A stretch of DNA of 64,000 nucleotides from Odontocerum albicorne (taxonomy: Eukaryota > Arthropoda > Insecta > Trichoptera > Odontoceridae): positions 18,965,118 to 19,029,117 of the forward strand of contig OX463862.1 in NCBI GenBank assembly GCA_949825065.1. The letters are read 5' to 3'. Position 1 is the first letter of the stretch. Each line of letters opens with the position of its first letter. Below are positions 54,606-64,000 of this stretch, piece after piece. The translations under genes were made by a program, and so were the position numbers. The notes beneath the pieces were generated by a model that was not told the DNA's origin, did no database searches, and saw nothing but the letters and a program-made list of their open reading frames with translations.

Positions 54606-55437
54606 AACTTGACTATAGTTTTTATTTTTATTAGATTATATTTCTACGTAATGAATGAAGCACTCACTATTTTTTCTTTTAAATAATTTTGTAAGCTACA
54701 TTGTATCGTTGATGAAAAAACAAATATTTTTATATGATTTTTGAAGTGTATCTCTTCAAAGTGACACTTTTGTTATTCTTATATATTTCATTTCCTTATC
54801 ATATAAAACAAGAATGACTAAAGAACAAAGGACCAACATCATTGATTTAATCGTAACAATACAAAAACAAAATAAAATCCAAAACTTATAATGAATTCAG
54901 ATGTTTCGTATCTAACAAATGTCCTTTGGACTTCAAAATGAGTATGTTTAATTATTATTGTTTGCCTCCCTTATGTTCTCTTTTGTGGTATGGGGGCGAG
55001 GCTTTTGAGGGGAAGTTCCCAAAAAAGTTTCAGTCTGAAAAAGGCTCCCTAGTGGCTTAGCGATAAGCCCGCTGAAGTGATTAACCCCAATCTGCGGGCT
55101 GCCCGTTAATCTGTCAAGGATATAAACCTTATTTTCCACTCTTGACACATGCGGACTGTCGTTGTATGGTGTTAATGTTCTTGATGGCAGGGGCGTGCAA
55201 CATTTTATTTTTTTATATAATCATTTTTTTTATAACACGTGAAAATTTAGATATAGGTAAAAACAAGTAGGGATTTTTTCTTTTCATTTTAATTACTGAC
55301 AAACATACAATACTATATTTATGTGTCCTTTACATTTCAATTTCATTTAAAAAATCAACAACATTTGTTTATGATAAATATAAAGAACATAAGACACCGA
55401 AAAAATTACAAAAATATAGTAACTAAATTTCAAAACG
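54606..55437. other. Unassigned sequence
   Basis: Contains a possible tRNA-like piece at 55045-55160 (TAGTGGCTTAGCGATAAGCC CGC); otherwise nothing. Confidence 0.3.
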
Positions 55438-55765
55438 ATGACCTCCGTGGTCTAGTTAATAACATGCTTGACTCCTAGCCGGGGATTGTGAGTTCGATTG
55501 CCGATTGTACTCGAAGTAAAAAATCTTAGTATTTTAAATTAATGCCACTTACAACAATATTCTTGCATTAATTGTGTGCGGATATTGTTACTTATTAACG
55601 TGCGGTAGTATTATATTTTCAGCACTTAAGATGATGAACTTCGAGTTCCGGGCCTGCTCCAGTGGCTCCAAGCTCCAGACGGCTCGATTAACGGGACCGA
55701 AGACTATTATGTATCTTAATCACGCTTTTCAATATATCAGAATTTCGAATTCAAATAAGTTGAAA
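55438..55765 (+). mobile_element. SINE-S2 copy
   Basis: The head GACCTCCGTGGTCTAGTTAA TAACATGC (box A) and GTGAGTTCGATTGCCG (box B). The body includes AACTTCGAGTTCCGGGCCTG CTCCAG, which matches 46940-46980 in complement. The open frame at 55574-55789 runs through it without meaning. Confidence 0.6.
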
Positions 55766-55807
55766 AACGTCATAAATATTAATTCATGAATTAAAAAATT
55801 AAAAATA

Positions 55808-56208
55808 TCAAACACAAATTAACAAGATAACATGATCATTAACACTGAAAAATATCAAACACGAATTAACATGATCATTAGCAATGAAAAATAGCAAACA
55901 CAAATTAACATGATCATTAGCTCTCAAAAATATCAAACACAAATTAACATGATCATTAGCACTGAAAAATATCAAACACAAATTAACATGATCATTAGCA
56001 ATGAAAAATAGCAAACACAAATTAATATGATATCAAACACAAATAAACAAGATAACATGATCATTAGCACTGAAAAATATCAAACACATATTAACATGAT
56101 CATTAGCACTAAAAAATATCAAACACAAATTAACAAGATAGCATGATCATTAGCACTGAAAAATATCAAACACAAATTAACAAGATAGCATGATCATTAG
56201 CACTACAA
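55808..56208. repeat. Tandem array, about 40-50 bp unit, nine to ten copies
   Basis: Unit AAAAATATCAAACACAAATT AACATGATCATTAGCACTG. A longer variant has AACAAGATAACATGATC. The ends of the array carry the longer variant. Confidence 0.93.
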
Positions 56209-56874
56209 TCTAGGATGGGCTTCCCGAAGGATTCTCATCGACTTATTCCTGTCAGCAGCATCCCTTTTTAAATTCATTATACTCACAACTTGGAAATCAC
56301 CATTTCATAAAAGAACTCATCAAGTATTAAAGAGTGAGGAAAACGGGAATTCTTATGAAGTCAAATAAACTATGTTAAACTAAAAAAATAACAATATTGT
56401 TATGTATGTACAACACAGTACAAAATAGATCTAATATCCATTTTCTGGTATCCACACAATATGCTTTTATTTTCTACACATAGTAGAAATAAGCAAAATT
56501 ACTGTTTACACGTATATTAAAGTCAACCTTAGCTTTTGTAGAATCAATTTGGATGTACCTCTTAATATATATACGAGAATATGCCGTGAGACAGAGTTCC
56601 AGAAATCTGATACCTGCGCTGTGGACGTGATGAGAATCCATCACCTGCGCCCCTCACGACTCCCTCCGGAGACAGCCGGGAGAATTGTGGTGAAAATGAG
56701 AAACTACTCGCGTATCTACATATATATATCTCTGTAGATAGAACAGATGATATCAACTGTTGGTTGATAAAAATCAGATGTTTATATTTATCATTAAAAT
56801 AATAAAAAAGCATTATTAATGTCAAAATATTTCCCATCCCTAATATGAGATTTATCCTTATTTTATTTATTTAC
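56209..56874. other. Unassigned sequence
   Basis: A GC-richer patch at 56590-56710 has an open frame on each strand (for example DVMRIHHLRPSRLPPETAG). I could not fit splice sites or a family to it. Confidence 0.3.
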
Positions 56875-57055
56875 AAAGAAAGTATGGTTGGATCAAGTAA
56901 ATTATATTCTGAAAGAATGAAACGTAGGAAGTCAGAGAAATCGTAAAAGTTGTATCAGAAAATGTGTCGATGTTGAAGACTTATGTCGAAATATTAATGG
57001 ATGGTGCTCTATTCTCTCTGCCTACCCTGATAGAGAAATGACGGGATGATGTGTA
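56875..57055 (+). mobile_element. LINE-A tail fragment
   Basis: GTATGGTTGGATCAAGTAAA (VWLDQVN), AATGAAACGTAGGAAGTCAG AGAAATCG (NVGSQRNR) and GCTCTATTCTCTCTGCCTAC CCTGATAGAGAA (SILSAYPDRE). Confidence 0.8.
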
Positions 57056-57234
57056 TGTATTTACATGATAAATAATTATATGAATGCATACTTTATAAAA
57101 AGAAAAACAAACAGGTAATTTAAAGTGAACACTCGTATTTTACGGATCTGACTTGGTGCCCTTCATTTGTCATGTCCCGTTTTGGTTTTACCCAAATCAT
57201 CAAACAACATGAAATATTTTTATATTATTTTTAC

Positions 57235-57420
57235 CTAAGGCATTAATTAATAAACATTGTGGAGGTGTAAAGACATTGTAATTTGTTTCATCAAACACTG
57301 TTTATTTAATTTAATGTAAGTGTATAACCGTTACATAAAGTGGAATAAATCGTGTACTATATATGGTATACCGGTACGTAAAGAGGAATAAACAGTGTTT
57401 GATAAAACAAATTACAATCT
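57235..57420. mobile_element. Degenerate Penelope-like tails
   Basis: AACATTGTGGAGGTGTAAAG ACATTGTAATTTGTTTCATC AAACACTGTTTATT on the left. Then a double ACATAAAGTGGAATAAA / CGTAAAGAGGAATAAACAGT GTTTGATAAAACAAATTACA ATC. The hammerhead core is deleted. Confidence 0.7.
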
Positions 57421-57479
57421 AAAATCAGTTTTACTTACGTCTGTAAGAATAGGTGTTGTCATTTTTTTATTTTTATTTT

Positions 57480-57840
57480 TATTTTTTATTATTACACATG
57501 ACAAGAAATATACACAATTTGAGAAAAAACAGCAGGTAATTTGATTTGGACATATAATTTTAATGGATCTGGGTTTGTTGCCTTTCATTTGTCGTATCCC
57601 CAGTAAACTAAGCTTTTGCCTGTATCTCACTGAGGATATTTAGCATGAAAAAATAAATCGATACTTCTTTCCGATTTTTGATAACACAAAAAACCCCGTT
57701 GCACGCTCTTATCAACCTGACAAACAGTGACACTCAACTACAACTGGAAACATCTTGCGAAACTCAACTCCTCACACATTATCGCTCCAGAAAGACCAAA
57801 AATATTCATCCCACAATATACTGCACACAATCATTAGAAT
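57480..57840. repeat. Dispersed repeat R, copy 2
   Basis: Near-parallel of 15590-15930, from TACACATGACAAGAAATATA to CATCCCACAATATACTGCAC ACAA. Confidence 0.78.
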
Positions 57841-58284
57841 AAAAATCAAAACAAATTCAAAACAAAAAAAAAAGAAGTAAAAAAGGAAAAACACACAGAA
57901 ACACAAAAACAACCAAAATTAAAACAACAATAAGAGACCCACACTCACGAGCTCACATAAATCCTTTCCACTCGTCATTCATCCTGAAAGCCCAAGTACT
58001 CAAAATCCTGTCGCAATAACAACCACGCTCCGATCGACTGTCTAAATGGTTTTCCTACCTTTACTTTTATTGAAGTCGGCACGCCATTGTATGTAATGGG
58101 AGCCAAATAAGCATATTGCCTTTGGGCAAAAGAGGTTTTAACTCTAGGTTTCTTTTTAACTCGTTTCATTGTTAACGTTTAATATTTATGTTATAATTAT
58201 TAATGTAATAGTTGAGGTTTAGAGTTCTTAATAATGTTGTCTTCAAAGAAGTAAATTATTGGCATACGATTTCATTAAATAAAT
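57841..58284. other. Unassigned sequence
   Basis: The minus-strand frame 57975-58169 (KKKPRVKTSFAQRQYAYLAP) is Lys/Arg-rich but not recognised; possibly repeat-derived. Confidence 0.3.
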
Positions 58285-58450
58285 GGGAATTTATTTTTAT
58301 TTTACACATGCCAAGAAATATACATAATTTGCGAAAAAACAACAGGTTATTAAATTCGGACATACAATTTTAATGGATCTAGGTTTGTTGACTTTGATTT
58401 GTCGTGTCCCCAGTAGACAAGGGTTTTGCCTGTATCTCACTGAGGACATG
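58285..58450. repeat. Dispersed repeat R, partial copy 3
   Basis: CATGCCAAGAAATATACATA ATTTGCG to TTTTGCCTGTATCTCACTGA GGACAT: first half of the R repeat only. Confidence 0.75.
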
Positions 58451-59425
58451 AATCCAAACGAAAGAAGAGCAAAACGAGCTGAATATATCTATACATATAT
58501 ACAACTATCGGAGACAACAGTGGGAGAAGCCGATAGCTGAGAAAGTCAATGACCGTTACTCTGCACATGCTCAGCGAAAATGTTCAACAAGTGCAACAAC
58601 AACAAGAGACAAAGAGGAAATCAACAAACCTTATAAAGATTGACATTCCTTGTGCGCTGAGATATGAATATATATAAATAAGTGCTACATTGCTATTGTT
58701 GCACATCGACAAGTGCAACAATAGCAAGAGGCTGAAGAGGAAGCCAACAAGCGTCATGCTGAAGAAGTACAACGAACACACGACGTTCGTCAAAGTTCTG
58801 AGAGAAGACTTAAAGTTTGACATCTTGACAGCTCTGATCAGAACAGAGTAAAAATGTATCGATGAATATTGAATTGTATCAATGAATATTGAATTGTACA
58901 ATATGTTTCGATGAATATTGAATTTCAATTCTGTCATTGTCTCAAGTTATTAGCTGATAAATCTCCTGACAAAACATCAAAATATTGCTGTAATAAAGAA
59001 ACTGTTCTTCTTGAAGATGAAAATTAAACAAAATTGCCGTCAACTTTTGATGGAGTTGTTAAGCAAACCAGATTTACTAAGCTACCAAAACTTTGAAACA
59101 TTCATTCTTAAAACTTTTTCAGCAGTTTTTACTTTTCAACCTTCTAGCTTTATATGCCAATTTACATCCCGTCATTTTTCAGGGGTTAAAGCGAGTTTGA
59201 TATTATTTTACTAAGTTTAAGACACGGTCATGGACACCGATAATAATTTGGAAACAAATGCTGTTTTTTTTTACAATAGGCAATCCACTTGGGTGATTTG
59301 TACTACCAAATTAAAGTCACTATGCAGTTATGAGTCAATCTAATAAAACTCATTAAAAAAATACGATTCTAGACAATTTAAAGTAACCACTGATTTAGCA
59401 TCAAAAATTTCACAATCGTTCTATA
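58451..59425. other. Unassigned sequence with short local duplications
   Basis: Two related stretches, CAACAAGTGCAACAACAACA AGAG (58580) and CGACAAGTGCAACAATAGCA AGAG (58708), and a triple of CGATGAATATTGAATTGTA (58859-58925). No known coding region. Confidence 0.4.
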
Positions 59426-60060
59426 AGTTTCACGAAGAAAGAGGAAACATAACATTCATTGGACGCGGTAAAAATATGGCATTTAGTAAATTAAATCTAT
59501 CTCGCAAAGGACAACCGAAAAATGCATGGTCTATAGTTTCATCATCTAGACCACACTCGCAGCCGGAATTCTCCACAATACTCATTTTGTAGGGGTGAAT
59601 GGTCACCACGCAGTGGACCATCTGCAAATGCCACATGACAGACACTTCCATATGTTTCATTCTTTTATATTAAACCATGGTTTCAAAGGGGTAGATTGTT
59701 GGATTGATTTATATCTAGAGCCCGTATATACACCAGTCATATCCAATTCCAGCGCCCACCGATGCTAACTATCATGTTTAATTTTATTTAAAAGATCTGT
59801 TACTGCCTGTGAAAAATCAGACATGGGGACAACCGGTAGAACATGCTTCCTTTGCCAAGGAATCAAAACATTCCTTTCAAGTGATACCAATATGTGGAGG
59901 AAAACAAACTAGAGAAACATATTTGTTTTTTTCACATCAATTAGAATAACTTGGCTTTGATTAAGCCCATAATTTATTTGTGCGAGTTACTCAAACAATT
60001 ACCTGAAATTGAATGAATAGCACTTATGCAATCGGAGAAGATTTAACCTGTTTAGACCTA
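59426..60060 (-). mobile_element. LINE fragment, RNase H and C-terminal zinc-knuckle region
   Basis: Minus-strand debris in order. FSDCISAIHSISGN (RNase H motif with the SDS/SAI pattern) is coded near 60040, then LIKAKLF. Finally the frame 59430-59660 gives CGCECGLDDETIDHAFFGCP, a CxC...H....C knuckle. RNase H plus terminal knuckle is the layout of I/R1-type LINEs. The core reverse transcriptase is missing. Confidence 0.65.
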
Positions 60061-60403
60061 AATAAATTTAAGGTTTTAAAAAAATATTCTTGCTTGAAAG
60101 TATATTGTTTACACTAAATGCAACATTGTGTCGTATTCATTTAGATAGATGGCGCACATAATTTTCCAAGTCGATAATACAGTATCTTACACTTAATTTG
60201 TTATCATTGGATTCAGATATATTCCACAAAGTTGTTTATAAAGAACATTTTAATCATGTGTCCATTATGAAGGACACCAGGTCTAAAGAGGTTAAAAGAT
60301 AATTTGCCAGTTCTATTTATATGAGTCTTGAAATACATTTAAAAAATTATAAATAAATAAAATAATGCTGAATTCATATTTTGTCTAAAAAGTTGTTCTA
60401 ATG
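60061..60403. other. Unassigned AT-rich sequence
   Basis: Nothing recognised. Confidence 0.35.
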
Positions 60404-60411
60404 TTCTAAAC

Positions 60412-60906
60412 CAGTGTTCTCCAACCAGTGGTCCGCGGCCCGGTGCCGGGCCGCAAATACTTTCCGCCGGGCCGCAAACAGTATGCCAAATTTCAAGAAA
60501 TTCGCCATGCAAAAATATTAAATATCGGATTTTCATCCATGTCCTCAATAAAATCGAAACAAAGGAATAGACTGGACGTGAATGCAGCACTTCGTCTGTC
60601 CGAGACAGCACTACAGCCAAGAATATCCAATATGGTAGCAAAGATCAACAGCAGGTTTCGCATTTGTTTGTTGCAAAAACCCCATGGTTTTTGTTAAATT
60701 TTAATTGTATCAGACAATGTTACAATTAAAATTGTTTAACTGTTATATGTATATTTGTCAATTATAGTTACATATGTCCATCTGTCACAATATAAGATTA
60801 AAAAAATATTAAATAAAAAAACCATTTTTATTTCAGTATTAGTGGTCCGCGCAAAAATTTTCCTTTTTTTACCGGTCCACAGGTCTAAAAAGGTTGGGGA
60901 ACACTG
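60412..60906 (+). mobile_element. hAT element, 495 bp, with 8 bp target duplication
   Basis: Termini CAGTGTTCTCCAACCAGTGG and the complement of AAGGTTGGGGAACACTG are flanked by TTCTAAAC on both sides (60404-60411, 60907-60914). Subterminal GGTCCGCGGCCCGGTGCCGG and ACCGGTCCAC..GGTCCGCG are the CG-rich blocks usual in BED-finger hATs. The middle retains the end of the transposase. Confidence 0.93.
60475..60697 (+). pseudogene. hAT transposase C-terminal remnant
   Basis: The open stretch reads SSMSSIKSKQRNRLDVNAAL, RLSETALQPRISNMVAK. This is the (MS.IK.K.RNRL....LR....... PRI) end of ZBED-type hAT transposases. Dimerisation and catalytic parts are absent. Confidence 0.8.
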
Positions 60907-60914
60907 TTCTAAAC

Positions 60915-61194
60915 CACTGTTACAACTCCAGGACGTGAATTCGTAAAGCTCATCATAGAAGTGTTACTTCGTAGGACGTTTCCTAAGAGTGCTCGAGTAC
61001 GAGTCAATTAAAAATTTATAAATAATTGAATATAAAAAATTTCAAATAATTTTTTGACTTTTTCGAAACGACAGAATCAATAATGATTTTATTCCTAGGA
61101 GAATTTCGATGTAGTGAGATATTTTTTAATGAACGCGATATTTTGAAAGTTTTTGATATAATGTTGATTAAGGAATTAGACATTTTCTTGATGG
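60915..61194. other. Unassigned AT-rich sequence
   Basis: Nothing recognised. Confidence 0.35.
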
Positions 61195-61417
61195 GCTATA
61201 GATCGGAAATTCTAGGATGAGTCCTGTGACAGCTCACAAATTTGCTCCAATACAACCTTGTAACGATGTTCAGTAATTTTAATTATTTTATCAACTTTAA
61301 TATAAGCCTCATTACTAATAAATAGCAAGTTATTTAGGTAAATACATTACATAAGGTTGTATTTGGGCAAATTTGTGAGCTGTCATTGGACTCATCCTAG
61401 AATTTCCGAACTATAGT
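61195..61417. mobile_element. MITE with about 67 bp inverted arms
   Basis: Left arm CTATAGATCGGAAATTCTAG GATGAGTCCTGTGACAGCTC ACAAATTTGC.CCAATACAACC. The right arm is the complement with few changes, ending GAATTTCCGAACTATAG at 61416. TA occurs at both outer ends, so a TA target is possible. No coding. Confidence 0.87.
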
Positions 61418-61609
61418 AATCCGAACATTTATCCGTACTTGAAAAGCTGATCTGCAACTTACAACTTCCTAAAACCATACTACCTGCAAGTTTTCTTTAA
61501 ATCATATGCCTCGGTCAACCAAGACGCCTTTACCGCATTCCTACATAATGAGTTTATTAACTGTGTTGACTAAGATTTTCCAACACATCCTAACTGTACT
61601 TAGATACCA
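61418..61609. other. Unassigned sequence
   Basis: Nothing recognised. Confidence 0.35.
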
Positions 61610-62209
61610 TATCATCACACCGTGTCCCTTGCGGGGTAGGCAGAGAGAACAGCTCTCCAAACATTTATATCCAAGCACACAACTTTCACCTCCTCCACAT
61701 TCATACATTTTATATAATTCATACTTCTCACTTTACATTCGTCAAAATTTGGTCCAATTGGTTAATTCACGTTTTTCTCGGGCTACCTCTTCCGCGCGCA
61801 CTTTGCACTATTTTCTTGTATATTAACTTCGTCATTCTTTCATCATTCATATTTTTTTCTCTCCACATGTCCAAACCATCATAAAGCTCCTTTCTACATC
61901 TTACTTAAAACATCTGGTTTGTCCTTGCATTAATTTCTGATCTCTTCATTCCATGTTTTTGACTCTCCACGAAATTTCTTTAGTGTACACATCTCCACAG
62001 CATTAATTTTAGTCGTATTACCCTTCTTCTCCAAGTTCCAGTTTCACTTCAATACATCAAAGTGGCCACTAACACATTATTATGTTTTGTCATTGTTACT
62101 TCTATTGATATTGCGCGACTGGTGTATATAACATTAAGTGCTCCCGTTGACCTTGTTCCCTCTCTCTACCCTTCTTTTAATGTCCCTTTCTACTCGCCCA
62201 AGACACATA
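61610..62209 (-). mobile_element. LINE-A copy
   Basis: Minus orientation. GTCCCTTGCGGGGTAGGCAG AGAGAACAG (SVLSAYPARD), then at 61860-61905 the complement of LRWFGHVE coding. TCTCCACAGCATTAATTTTA codes the INAVEM region, and ACATCAAAGTGGCCACTAAC the LVATLMY region. 61740-61820 is a foreign or diverged stretch. It stops at the mariner-like element at 62212. Confidence 0.75.
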
Positions 62210-62211
62210 TA

Positions 62212-62760
62212 AAGGGTCTTTTAAATTGAACGTTTTTTTTTTAAATAAAACACAGATGACGTCGCGAACTTGTCTGGGTTCTGTGACATTTGAGAAGTGT
62301 AATGTATGACATTCATAAAAATGGAGTTGTATACAATACAACAACGCGTTCAAATTTAGAATTATTTTATTTATTGTAATCTCCGGAAACGGTGATGTTA
62401 ATTGGCCACCAAGATCATGTGATCTGACACCGTTGGACTATTTTCTCTGGGGTTACGTGAAAAGCTAGGTCTATGAGAATGACCCCCGATCAATTCCTGA
62501 GCTGAAGGACGAAATTATTCGCATTATTGGTGAGTTAGAACCGCAATGATGCCAAAATGTCATCGAAAATTTTGACAGAAGAGTGGACATCTGTGGAGCT
62601 ACAAGAGGTGGACATTTGGCGGATATTGTTTTTTTGTGTTAAAATGTCATACATTATACTTCAATGACCTATAATAAGTTTTTTGAAATCATAACAAATT
62701 TAAGGTTTTATTCAAGAATTAAAAAAAAATTAAAAAAACTGCTTAATTTGAAAGATCCTT
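62212..62760 (+). mobile_element. Internally deleted mariner-like element, copy 2 (complete)
   Basis: Outer termini AAGGGTCTTTTAAATTGAAC and the complement of TTAATTTGAAAGATCCTT, flanked by TA (62210-62211 and 62761-62762). It encodes MELYTIQQRVQI, then the same deletion junction as 3012-3490, then WPPRSCDLTPLDYFLWGYVK, NDPRSIPELKDEIIRI, DRRVDICGATRGGHLADI. 549 bp against about 1.3 kb for autonomous relatives. Confidence 0.88.
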
Positions 62761-62762
62761 TA

Positions 62763-63159
62763 CTTACCCAGATAACAGAACTCATGAACCTGCTATATTT
62801 TTTTGTGAGTTAACCCATACATCGAACACAATTTTTATCACACTTTTTATACTGTGATTTATCTGTACCATCCCTCAAAAACTTATATCGCTGATTATCA
62901 ATTGATTTTTTGTTGATTATTGAGGTTTTCGTTGAATCTCAGTTTTTATGATTTTATATTTTTTTATTTATTTCACTGACCTCACTTTTATTGTTTTTAG
63001 TTCCCTGCTCAAGAGGCATTAATGTTATTATCAACGAGCAAAGCGAAATTCAACTTCATTTCTACTAAAATTCACATTTGCCCAAAATGTGTGATCCTTT
63101 TTTGTCGCACATAAACACAATTACAATCTCTTGGATCTTAGAAAAGACGTTTGTTTCAT
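62763..63159. other. Unassigned AT-rich sequence
   Basis: Nothing recognised. Confidence 0.35.
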
Positions 63160-63402
63160 TTTGTGGCGTTATGTTTATATTTTGTGGTGTTATTTTTATA
63201 TTTTGTGGTGCTATGTTTATATTTTGTGATGTTATTTTTATATTTTGTGGTGTTATGTTTATATTTTGTGGTTTTATTTTTGTTGGGGTATGTTTATATT
63301 TTGTGGTTTTATTTTTGTTGGGGTATGTTTATATTTTGTGGTGTTGTTTTTATATTTTGTGGTGTTATGTTTATATTTTGTGGTGTTATGTTTACATTTT
63401 TT
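63160..63402. repeat. 21 bp tandem array with a longer variant
   Basis: Unit GTTATGTTTATATTTTGTGG T, about ten copies, alternating with GTTATTTTT; two copies carry TTTTGTTGGGGTATG. Three forward frames are open through it and give low-complexity peptides. Confidence 0.95.
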
Positions 63403-63409
63403 AGTAAAA

Positions 63410-63790
63410 CGAATAAAATACTTTATTTTTATTTACATTTATTTTTAGTTCGCTATTGGTTTGAAAGACCTCCGTCTTCTTTGTAAGGGGAAGTTAAAAT
63501 AAATTATGTCTGAAATACATTATCTCTAATTGTTATAGGTACATAAGAGGGGGAGGGGAGTAGGTAGGTGTCAAAAAGATGACTTTTGACACCTATAGTA
63601 CCTACTCCCCTTTCCTTATTAGTTACTTTTCTCCTCCCGCTCACCTGTACCTATTACAATTAGAAAAATGTATTTTAGACATTACTGAGTTCAATTTCAT
63701 CTGACGAGGAAGACGGAAGTCTTTGAAACCGATAGTGAACTCAAATAAAACAGTGATTGACACAAAATAAAATTAAAGTATTTTATTTAT
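63410..63790. mobile_element. Large palindromic element with hammerhead-like right arm
   Basis: Outer arms AATACTTTATTTTTATTTAC (63418) and AAAATTAAAGTATTTTATTT (63767). Next come TCGCTATTGGTTTGAAAGAC CTCCGTCTTCTT against AAGACGGAAGTCTTTGAAAC CGATAGTGAAC. Inner arms are AGGTACATAAGAGGGGGAGG GG...AGGTGTCAAAA and TTTTGACACCTATAGTACCT ACTCCCC. Design and tail (CAAATAAAACAGTGATTGAC) recall the Penelope-like units, but the sequence is different. Confidence 0.75.
63687..63742 (+). ncRNA. Candidate hammerhead ribozyme, second family
   Basis: CTGACGA (63701-63707), stem II AAGAC/GTCTT with a GGAA loop, GAAA (63725-63728), CCG then ATA (63732-63734). Proximal helix I is CAT before the core against GTG after ATA; distal helix I is GAGTT (63687-63691) with AACTC (63738-63742). 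The stems differ in sequence from the first family but still pair. Confidence 0.55.
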
Positions 63791-63794
63791 TTTA

Positions 63795-64000
63795 TTCAAT
63801 GTTTACAATCGTTTAACATGTCCAAACAATCTTTACTCTTTTTATCCCTTCTTAAAGCATCAGTGTTTGAATCGGTTTCAGCCTTATTATTTATTCTATC
63901 ATACATCGATACACCACATATTCTTTTAAGTGCACTTATTTCTACCGCATTTTTAATTCATTTTCCACATCGACGTTTCACTCTCATACATAAATGCTGG
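63795..64000 (-). mobile_element. LINE-A fragment running off the window
   Basis: CATGTCCAAACAATCTTTAC (FGHV complement), AAGCATCAGTGTTTGAATCG, CACTTATTTCTACCGCATTT (NAVEIS) and CGACGTTTCACTCTCATACA TAAATGC (MYESET). Minus orientation; its 5' part lies beyond the end. Confidence 0.75.

Noticed and set aside
55808..56208. Regular short repeats, CRISPR-like at first sight
   Set aside because: There are no constant repeats with unique spacers; the whole unit repeats, and the genome is eukaryotic.
56540..56760. GC-richer patch as a possible fourth exon
   Set aside because: No convincing acceptor in phase 2 and no donor; frames on both strands are equally open.
63078..63486. Three overlapping forward frames of 67-111 residues
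   Set aside because: All are translations of the 21 bp tandem array; low-complexity Phe/Val/Tyr peptides with no coding signal.

Overview
The window is AT-rich eukaryotic DNA, almost certainly from an insect or another arthropod. The evidence is mariner elements of arthropod type, a dense mix of RTE-, jockey/CR1- and R1/I-like LINE debris, tRNA-derived SINEs, Penelope-like sequences and GT-AG introns. I cannot name the species; Lepidoptera is possible but unproven. There are no bacterial features, no rRNA, no CRISPR array and no intact long gene.

The only host coding sequence I can support is three small exons on the + strand (5446-5539, 5945-6028, 24940-25102). All have GT-AG borders, the phases agree (1, 1, then out at phase 2), and they are much richer in GC and CpG than their surroundings. 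They look like internal exons of one gene with a first intron of about 0.4 kb and a second of about 18.9 kb. If so, most of the window is intron. I do not recognise the protein (Ala/His/Gly-rich, then basic with KRP and PTKR motifs). The splice donor of the third exon is the first unit of a roughly 800 bp array of about ten imperfect copies of itself, so the intron begins with a run of decoy donor sites.

The rest is a layered transposon graveyard. DNA transposons: a 954 bp mariner with a TA duplication (12909-13862), a 1.27 kb mariner (18632-19897), a mariner N-terminal fragment (50560-50800), two copies of one internally deleted mariner-like element (3012-3490, 62212-62760), a hAT element with an 8 bp target duplication (60412-60906) and several MITEs. 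Non-LTR elements are named here by family: LINE-A (RTE-like, at least ten fragments, one tandemly amplified), LINE-B (RTE-like with an AAG-type tail, three copies, two with long target duplications), LINE-C (CR1/jockey-like, five copies), LINE-H (decayed, several copies) and single fragments of others. SINE-S1 is a tRNA-headed SINE whose tail matches LINE-C. SINE-S2 is a second tRNA-headed family.

The most interesting system is a Penelope-like family. Its terminal units carry a hammerhead-ribozyme core (CTGATGA, a short stem II, GAAA, then GTA and a helix I closed by complementary flanks). It occurs at 5785-5847, 9912-9990, 24499-24561 (-), 24571-24633 (core mutated), 44826-44886 (-, next to a recognisable Penelope reverse transcriptase fragment) and 47242-47308 (-). 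A diverged second family at 63687-63742 keeps the same architecture with different stem sequences. Many local tandem arrays, several grown from transposon sequence, fill the remaining space.
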